From: an uncultured Clostridia bacterium
GTDB lineage: Bacteria > Bacillota > Clostridia > Oscillospirales > Oscillospiraceae
Length of the DNA stretch: 11,242 bases
Direction of reading: 5' to 3'
Assembly: GCA_937907715.1 (NCBI GenBank)
Contig: CALERM010000079.1
Span: 1-11,242 of the forward strand
Position 1 is the stretch's first letter, and each line of letters opens with the position of its first letter. The translations under genes were made by a program, and so were the position numbers. The notes beneath the pieces were generated by a model. It searched no databases. It was not told the DNA's origin and saw nothing but the letters and a program-made list of their open reading frames with translations. This document shows, one piece after another, positions 7,519 through 11,242 of this stretch.

Positions 7519-8082
7519 ATGGGCTGGGAAGAGCTGCGGGCAATGTGCCTGCAATGTACGATGTGTCCCCTGTGCCAGACGCGGCACAACGTTGTATTCG
7601 GCGTCGGACCCACGGACGCAGAGATTCTCTTCGTCGGCGAAGGTCCGGGCGAGCAGGAGGATCTGACCGGCGAGCCGTTTGTCGGTCCTGCGGGAAAGCT
7701 GCTGGACGATATGCTGCGCATCATCGACCTCGGGCGGCACAACTGCTATATCGCAAACATCGTCAAATGCCGCCCGCCGCACAACCGGGACCCCCTCGGC
7801 ACCGAGCAGGACGCCTGCATCGGCTATCTTCGCAAACAGACGAAGCTCTTAAATCCCAAAATCATCGTCTGCCTCGGAAGAATCGCCGCGATGAAGCTGA
7901 TTCGCGAGGACTTCAAAATCTCGCGCGACCATGGCATCTGGGAGCAGAAGGGCGGCATCTGGTTTACCGCGATGTACCATCCGTCGGCGCTTCTGCGCGA
8001 TGTGACCAAGCGCCCGGATACGTTCCGGGATCTCAAGAGTCTCCAGGCAAAAGCAGCCGAGCTCTGCGCGCATACCCCATAA
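7519..8082 (+). CDS. Family 4 uracil-DNA glycosylase with iron-sulfur cluster
   Basis: A 187-residue enzyme that excises uracil from DNA, starting base-excision repair in the cytoplasm. Family 4 features are present: motif GEGPGEQED at 40-48, then GEPFVGPAGKLLD, NIVKCRPP at 80-87, and the C-terminal MYHPSALLR at 152-160 with H154. Likely 4Fe-4S ligands are C13, C16, C84 and C100. The N-terminus is unusually cysteine-rich, with C10, C13, C16 and C19 in CxxCxxCxxC spacing. The frame is open further upstream inside dacA, but ATG 7519 is chosen because AAAGGAAG lies 7 bases ahead and homologues begin at about this distance from the first cysteines. It is the second gene of the dacA transcript and ends at a terminator. 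The product of its reaction, an abasic site, is the substrate of the ExoA-type enzyme at 10386. Confidence 0.94.
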   Translation: MGWEELRAMCLQCTMCPLCQTRHNVVFGVGPTDAEILFVGEGPGEQEDLTGEPFVGPAGKLLDDMLRIIDLGRHNCYIANIVKCRPPHNRDPLGTEQDACIGYLRKQTKLLNPKIIVCLGRIAAMKLIREDFKISRDHGIWEQKGGIWFTAMYHPSALLRDVTKRPDTFRDLKSLQAKAAELCAHTP

Positions 8083-8087
8083 AGAAG

Positions 8088-8129
8088 AATCCCTCTCTCC
8101 AATCACGGCGAGAGGGATTTTGCGTTTTT
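8088..8129. terminator. Terminator between convergent udg and gatD, probably bidirectional
   Basis: A 10-bp perfect stem (AATCCCTCTC at 8088-8097, GAGAGGGATT at 8110-8119) with a 12-base loop is followed on the plus strand by TTTT, GCG and a further T run at 8125-8129. On the minus strand the stem is followed by a less perfect pyrimidine tract. It starts 5 bases after the udg stop and ends at the gatD stop, so it most clearly serves udg and may serve both. Confidence 0.82.
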
Positions 8130-8856
8130 ATTTTTCCGACAGCCGCTTTTGCATGTAATCATGCGCCGCAGTTTCCAGCGTATTGTCCAGCGGCTGTAAT
8201 TCCAGTGCGCCGTATTTGCGCTCCAGCGCCGTTTTCAGCACGAAGTCCGCGATCTGCGGATTTTTGGGAAGCAGGCAGCCGTGCGAATAGGTTGCAAAGA
8301 CGTTTTTGTAGCGCGCACCCTCGAAGCCGTCTTCCCCGTTGTTGCCGTAGCCTGCCAGCACCTTGCCGATGGGCTTGACGCCGTCGCCCAAATAGGTTTT
8401 ACCGGAGTGGTTCTCAAAGCCCACAACCGTGCAGCCCAGCTCGTCGCAGGTGAACATATAGTTTCCGATCATGCGCTGCTTTGAGCCGACCGTGTAAAGG
8501 TCCAGCGCGCCTGTAAAATCGCACTGCACGCCGTCCCAGGTCTTATAATACTGCCCCAGCATCTGATAGCCGCCGCAGATGGCAAGCACAGGAAGACCGT
8601 CTTCAATCGCAGCTTTGAGCTCCGCAGTCTTTTCCCCGCGCAGATCGGGCAGCAGGACCTCCTGTTCAAAATCCTGCCCGCCGCCGATGAACAGAAGGTC
8701 ATATTTTGAAGCTTCCAGCTTCTGCCCGATGGAGACCTCATCGACATGTACATCAATGCCCCGCCAGGCAAGGCGCTTGCGCATACAAAGAATGTTGCCC
8801 CGGTCGCCGTAGAGGTTCAGAATATCGGGATAGAGATGACAGATGTTCAGTTCCAT
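8128..8856 (-). CDS. gatD: Lipid II isoglutaminyl synthase, glutaminase subunit GatD
   Basis: A 242-residue class I glutamine amidotransferase-like protein. With MurT it amidates the alpha-carboxyl of D-glutamate in lipid II to D-isoglutamine, using ammonia from glutamine on the inner membrane face. Visible features are the GatD-type start MELNICHLYPDILNLYGDRGN, the oxyanion strand LLFIGGGQDFEQ, the nucleophile C94 in AICGGYQMLG, R128 in SKQRMIGN, and H192 in YSHGCLLPKNP. These line up with C94, R128 and H189 of Staphylococcus aureus GatD. The length is typical. It follows murT by 12 bases, which hold a GGAGGAGA ribosome site, so the two subunits are made from one message. The gene is complete with nothing unusual. 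Confidence 0.96.
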   Translation of the reverse strand: MELNICHLYPDILNLYGDRGNILCMRKRLAWRGIDVHVDEVSIGQKLEASKYDLLFIGGGQDFEQEVLLPDLRGEKTAELKAAIEDGLPVLAICGGYQMLGQYYKTWDGVQCDFTGALDLYTVGSKQRMIGNYMFTCDELGCTVVGFENHSGKTYLGDGVKPIGKVLAGYGNNGEDGFEGARYKNVFATYSHGCLLPKNPQIADFVLKTALERKYGALELQPLDNTLETAAHDYMQKRLSEK

Positions 8857-8868
8857 ATTCTCTCCTCC

Positions 8869-10239
8869 TTACTGCCAGAATTCCTTATAGCCGTAGCGCT
8901 TTGCGATTGTGCCGCGCAGCGCAAGCATCGCGGTATAGGTCGGCATGACGAAAACCGGAAGCTTCTTACCCGTCGCTTCCTCCATGAGCTGCGCGTAGTC
9001 CTTCTGCACATGGATGCGCTCTTTCGGGAAGCCCGCGTACAAAAAGCGCAGCGCCATATCGTCCGCGCGCACACCGGAGACATAGATATCAGAGAGGACT
9101 CCGTCCATTGCCGCCAGCCGCTCAAAGTCCACGTCCCAGATCCAGCTGACGTCCTTGCCGTCCTGCGCGCGGTCATTGAGGCACGCGGCAAAAACGAACG
9201 GCTCGGTCCGCTGCGTCAGGAAATTCAGCACCTGATTGCAGCCTGCGGGGTTCTTGATCAGAATCATGCGTACGTCCACATCGTGAATCTTGAACTTTTC
9301 CATGCGCCCGAAGCCACAGGCAAAGCTGGAAAGCGACTTTGCCGCCAGCTCCATGTCGATGCCCATGACGCTTGCCGCCGCCATGCAGGCACAGGCGTTG
9401 TAGATATTGTAGCCGCCCGGCAGGTGGATGCTTGCCGGAACCTGTCTGCCGTTTTCTTCGAAAACGACCTCGGAGTGCTCGTCGTCGGTTTTGAGAACCT
9501 TCGTCACGTGCACCTGCGGCTGGGGTCTGCGGTAGCCGCAGCTCGGGCAGCGGTAGCCGCCCAGGTGCCCGTAGGTCACATAGTCGTAGACATACTCATG
9601 CTTGCAGCGGATGCAGTATGGCGCGTCCGACAGCTCCTCGACTCTGTCCTGATAGATCGGCGTGTCGACACCGAAGAAGACGACGGGGTTCGGCAGCACA
9701 TCGTGCAGCGACGCGCAAAGAGAATCGTCCGCATTCACGCACAGCACGGCGTTTTTGGAGTTTTCAATGCCGATGCGGATATTATCTAACGTATGCGTGA
9801 CCTCGCCGTAGCGGTCGAGCTGATCGCGGAACACATTCGTCACCACAACCGCCTTCGCGTCAACAAATCTGGAGATTGCCTTGAACGCCGCCTCGTCGGA
9901 CTCAATGAGCGCATGCGTATAGCGGCACTTGCCGGTCAGGCTCGCGTGGACCGCAAACTCCGCCGTCACACCGCTGAGCAAATTCGCGCCGGATTTGTTG
10001 GCAAAGAAAGAGATTCCAGCGTCCGTCCACGACTGCTCGATCATGCGCGAGGTCGTGGTCTTGCCGTTGGTGCCCGTAACGATCACAGTCGTTACGCCCT
10101 TTGCAAGCTCACCCAGCAGATTCGGGCAGATTTTGAGCGCCACGCGCCCCGGAAAGTCGGTTCCGCCTCTGCCCAGCAGACGGATCAGCGACCGGCAGCA
10201 CTTGCATGCAAGCACCGCGAAAAATACCTTGATTTTCAT
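8869..10239 (-). CDS. murT: Lipid II isoglutaminyl synthase, ligase subunit MurT
   Basis: A 456-residue Mur-ligase-like protein that activates the D-glutamate carboxylate of lipid II with ATP and receives ammonia from GatD. It shows the start typical of MurT (LIRLLGRGGTDFPGRVALKICPN), the ATP-binding P-loop VTGTNGKTTTSR at 54-65, and the MurT zinc ribbon with C209, C212, C231 and C234 (CIRC, CPSC). The C-terminal DUF1727 region has NDRAQDGKDVSWIWDVDFE around 355-373, which in characterised MurT proteins carries the catalytic aspartate, and ends VMPTYTAMLALR. Length and all motifs are standard. The ATG at 10239 has no recognisable ribosome site and lies where the predicted promoter would start transcription, which suggests a leaderless message. 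gatD follows in the same transcript; the pair stands apart from other mur genes here. Confidence 0.96.
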   Translation of the reverse strand: MKIKVFFAVLACKCCRSLIRLLGRGGTDFPGRVALKICPNLLGELAKGVTTVIVTGTNGKTTTSRMIEQSWTDAGISFFANKSGANLLSGVTAEFAVHASLTGKCRYTHALIESDEAAFKAISRFVDAKAVVVTNVFRDQLDRYGEVTHTLDNIRIGIENSKNAVLCVNADDSLCASLHDVLPNPVVFFGVDTPIYQDRVEELSDAPYCIRCKHEYVYDYVTYGHLGGYRCPSCGYRRPQPQVHVTKVLKTDDEHSEVVFEENGRQVPASIHLPGGYNIYNACACMAAASVMGIDMELAAKSLSSFACGFGRMEKFKIHDVDVRMILIKNPAGCNQVLNFLTQRTEPFVFAACLNDRAQDGKDVSWIWDVDFERLAAMDGVLSDIYVSGVRADDMALRFLYAGFPKERIHVQKDYAQLMEEATGKKLPVFVMPTYTAMLALRGTIAKRYGYKEFWQ

Positions 10240-10245
10240 GCCACA

Positions 10246-10274
10246 GTTATATCACATTTCGCAGCGACTGACAA
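10246..10274 (-). promoter_or_regulatory. Predicted sigma-A promoter for murT-gatD
   Basis: On the minus strand TTGTCA (10274-10269) and TATAAC (10251-10246) are 17 bases apart, with a TG one base before the -10 (extended -10). Six bases separate the -10 from the murT ATG, so the first transcribed base would be at or beside the A of that ATG. Confidence 0.65.
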
Positions 10275-10316
10275 GGGTACTAAAATTTTATGACAAATAG
10301 TTACGAATTGTTAACA
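10268..10316 (-). promoter_or_regulatory. Phased hexamer array, possible OmpR-family (WalR/PhoP-like) operator upstream of murT
   Basis: Read on the minus strand, five hexamers recur with starts at 10316, 10305, 10295, 10284 and 10273, a step of 10-11 bases: TGTTAA, CGTAAC, TGTCAT, TTTAGT, TGTCAG. The first pair has N5 spacing and differs at one base from the WalR consensus TGTWAH-N5-TGTWAH. The plus-strand reading TTAACA also resembles Bacillus PhoP boxes. The last hexamer runs into the murT -35. The region is AT-rich, so chance similarity is possible; the repeats are seen, the function is inferred. Confidence 0.35.
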
Positions 10317-10325
10317 AATTTACTC

Positions 10326-10354
10326 TTGCCCCGGTTGTCATAATCTGATATAAT
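10326..10354 (+). promoter_or_regulatory. Extended -10 promoter for exoA
   Basis: TATAAT at 10349-10354 is a perfect -10 with TG one base upstream (10346-10347), and TTGCCC at 10326-10331 gives a half-consensus -35 at 17-base spacing. Transcription would begin near 10361, about 25 bases before the chosen GTG start. Confidence 0.75.
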
Positions 10355-10373
10355 TTGACGTAGATTTAAAAGT

Positions 10374-10380
10374 GGGGTGG
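10374..10380 (+). promoter_or_regulatory. Ribosome binding site deciding the exoA start
   Basis: GGGGTGG lies 5 bases before the GTG at 10386. The earlier in-frame GTG at 10377 falls inside this site and has nothing suitable upstream, so the later GTG is preferred. Confidence 0.5.
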
Positions 10381-10385
10381 TATGT

Positions 10386-11150
10386 GTGCGGTTTATCTCG
10401 TGGAATGTCAACGGTCTGCGCGCGTGTATGCAGAAGGGCTTCGCAGACTATTTTGCGGCGCTGCACGCGGATTTCTTCTGCTTGCAGGAAACCAAGCTGC
10501 AGCCCGAGCAGATCGCGCTTGATTTCCCGGGCTATCTGCAATTCTGGAACTCGGCAGAGAAAAAAGGCTACTCCGGCACGGCTGTTTTTACAAAGCACGC
10601 CCCGTTGTCCGTCACCTGCGGCGTCGGCGTCGACGAGTTGGACCACGAGGGGCGGATGATCACGCTGGAATATGAGAAGTTTTATCTTGTCACCTGCTAC
10701 ACCCCGAACGCGCAGGAAGGACTCAAGCGCCTCGACCACCGGCTTTCCTGGGACGATGCATTCCGCGAAAAGCTTCTGGAGCTGGACGCAAAAAAGCCTG
10801 TCATTGCCTGCGGGGACCTGAACGTTGCACATCAGGAAATCGACCTCAAAAACCCCGGTCCGAACCGCGGAAACCCCGGCTTCTCCGACGAAGAGCGCGA
10901 GAGCTTCACAAAGCTTCTGGACGCCGGCTTTACCGATACCTTCCGCTACCGGAACCCAACGCTTTCCGGCGCGTATTCCTGGTGGAGCTACCGCTTCCAC
11001 GCGCGCGAAAAGAACGCGGGCTGGCGCATCGACTATTTTCTCGTTTCCGACCGCCTGCAGCCGGCGATTGAGGCTGCGCCGATCTACGACGAGATTTTCG
11101 GCTCGGACCATTGTCCGGTCGGTTTGGAACTGAAGGAGGAATTGCTATGA
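10386..11150 (+). CDS. exoA: AP endonuclease / exonuclease III family protein (ExoA-type)
   Basis: A 254-residue Mg-dependent enzyme that cuts DNA 5' to abasic sites during base-excision repair and may also have 3' exonuclease or phosphatase activity. From GTG 10386 it begins MRFISWNVNGLRAC, matching the family start with N8. Key residues are visible: E35 in CLQETKLQ, Y105 in CYTPNA, D144 and N146 in CGDLNVAH, the NRGNPGFSDEER segment, W199/W200 in SGAYSWWSYR, D217 in WRIDYFLVS, and D241/H242 in GSDHCPVGLEL. Length matches the family. A longer form starting at GTG 10377 would add three residues, but the ribosome site argues against it. It stands divergent from murT with its own promoter, and its TGA stop overlaps the ATG of the next gene. 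It could process abasic sites left by the UDG encoded at 7519. Confidence 0.96.
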   Translation: MRFISWNVNGLRACMQKGFADYFAALHADFFCLQETKLQPEQIALDFPGYLQFWNSAEKKGYSGTAVFTKHAPLSVTCGVGVDELDHEGRMITLEYEKFYLVTCYTPNAQEGLKRLDHRLSWDDAFREKLLELDAKKPVIACGDLNVAHQEIDLKNPGPNRGNPGFSDEERESFTKLLDAGFTDTFRYRNPTLSGAYSWWSYRFHAREKNAGWRIDYFLVSDRLQPAIEAAPIYDEIFGSDHCPVGLELKEELL

Positions 11151-11242
11151 AGAAGTTCAAACGGCTCACGGCGCTGGCGCTGGCACTTGTGATGGTGCTG
11201 GGTCTTACCACCGGCGCAGGCGCTGCGGGCGCAAAATACAGC
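11147..11242 (+). CDS. N-terminus of a secreted protein, function unknown (3' end outside window)
   Basis: The first 32 codons are visible. They encode a classical Sec signal peptide: basic MKKFKR, a hydrophobic stretch of alternating A, L and V, then GLTTGAGAAGAKYS, with likely cleavage after one of the GAGAAGA alanines. There is no lipobox cysteine in the visible part. The start is strongly supported by AAGGAGG at 11132-11138, 8 bases ahead, and by an ATGA overlap with the exoA stop, which implies translational coupling. Nothing of the mature protein is visible, so no function can be given; substrate-binding proteins, cell-wall hydrolases and S-layer-type proteins all start this way. Confidence 0.8.
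   Translation, partial: MKKFKRLTALALALVMVLGLTTGAGAAGAKYS

Noticed and set aside
10308..10317. Palindrome TTGTTAACAA between murT and exoA
   Set aside because: A 10-bp AT-rich palindrome is expected by chance, and it is partly explained by the hexamer array; not called as a separate operator.
10290..10341. Inverted repeat ATGACAA (10290-10296) / TTGTCAT (10335-10341)
   Set aside because: Seven bases with a 38-base spacer; too short and too far apart to support a structure or a site on its own.
10338..11111. Minus-strand open frame of 257 codons opposite exoA
   Set aside because: The plus strand encodes a full ExoA with all catalytic residues; the antisense translation has no domain features.
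1..11242. Mobile elements, CRISPR arrays, toxin-antitoxin or defence genes
   Set aside because: I looked on both strands and saw no transposase or integrase motifs, no spaced direct repeats of CRISPR type, and no small paired genes; all sizeable coding space is taken by recognised housekeeping or envelope genes.

Overview
The window looks like an ordinary stretch of chromosome from a GC-rich, low-complexity-free Gram-positive anaerobe, most likely a Clostridia-class Firmicute (an Oscillospiraceae-like gut lineage is a guess). The support is a pyruvate:ferredoxin oxidoreductase, a MurT/GatD lipid II amidation pair, a D-Ala-D-Ala carboxypeptidase of the DacA type, a GerMN lipoprotein, purine-rich Shine-Dalgarno sites and sigma-A-type promoters. 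I see no mobile element, CRISPR array, rRNA or tRNA, and no stretch over 300 bases lacks a gene.

Layout. (1) 1-2348, plus strand: the C-terminal two thirds of nifJ, closed by a strong terminator. (2) 2404-5940, minus strand: a four-gene operon read from right to left, comEA-like DNA-binding protein, OmpR-family response regulator, sensor histidine kinase, tandem-GerMN lipoprotein, with overlapping or nearly touching genes and its own terminator facing that of nifJ. (3) 5918-8126, plus strand: dacA-type carboxypeptidase followed by a family 4 uracil-DNA glycosylase, driven by a perfect-consensus promoter that collides with the comEA promoter. (4) 8128-10239, minus strand: murT-gatD. (5) 10326-11242, plus strand: exoA-type AP endonuclease overlapping the start of a secreted protein cut by the window edge.

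How the genes work together. Two themes recur. Cell envelope: the carboxypeptidase trims peptidoglycan stem peptides, MurT/GatD amidates lipid II, and the two-component system with an exported GerMN lipoprotein could be an envelope sensor unit. DNA repair and uptake: UDG removes uracil, ExoA cleaves the resulting abasic site, and ComEA-like proteins bind DNA at the cell surface. Two 110-150 bp intergenic regions carry most of the regulatory signal. One holds face-to-face promoters for dacA and comEA. The other, between murT and exoA, holds two extended -10 promoters, a predicted leaderless start for murT, and an ~11-bp phased array of hexamers of the kind OmpR-family regulators bind.

I found no clearly novel enzyme system. 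The best leads are the comEA/regulator/kinase/GerMN operon, whose kinase-plus-GerMN pairing resembles the actinobacterial mtrAB-lpqB unit, and the murT upstream region.
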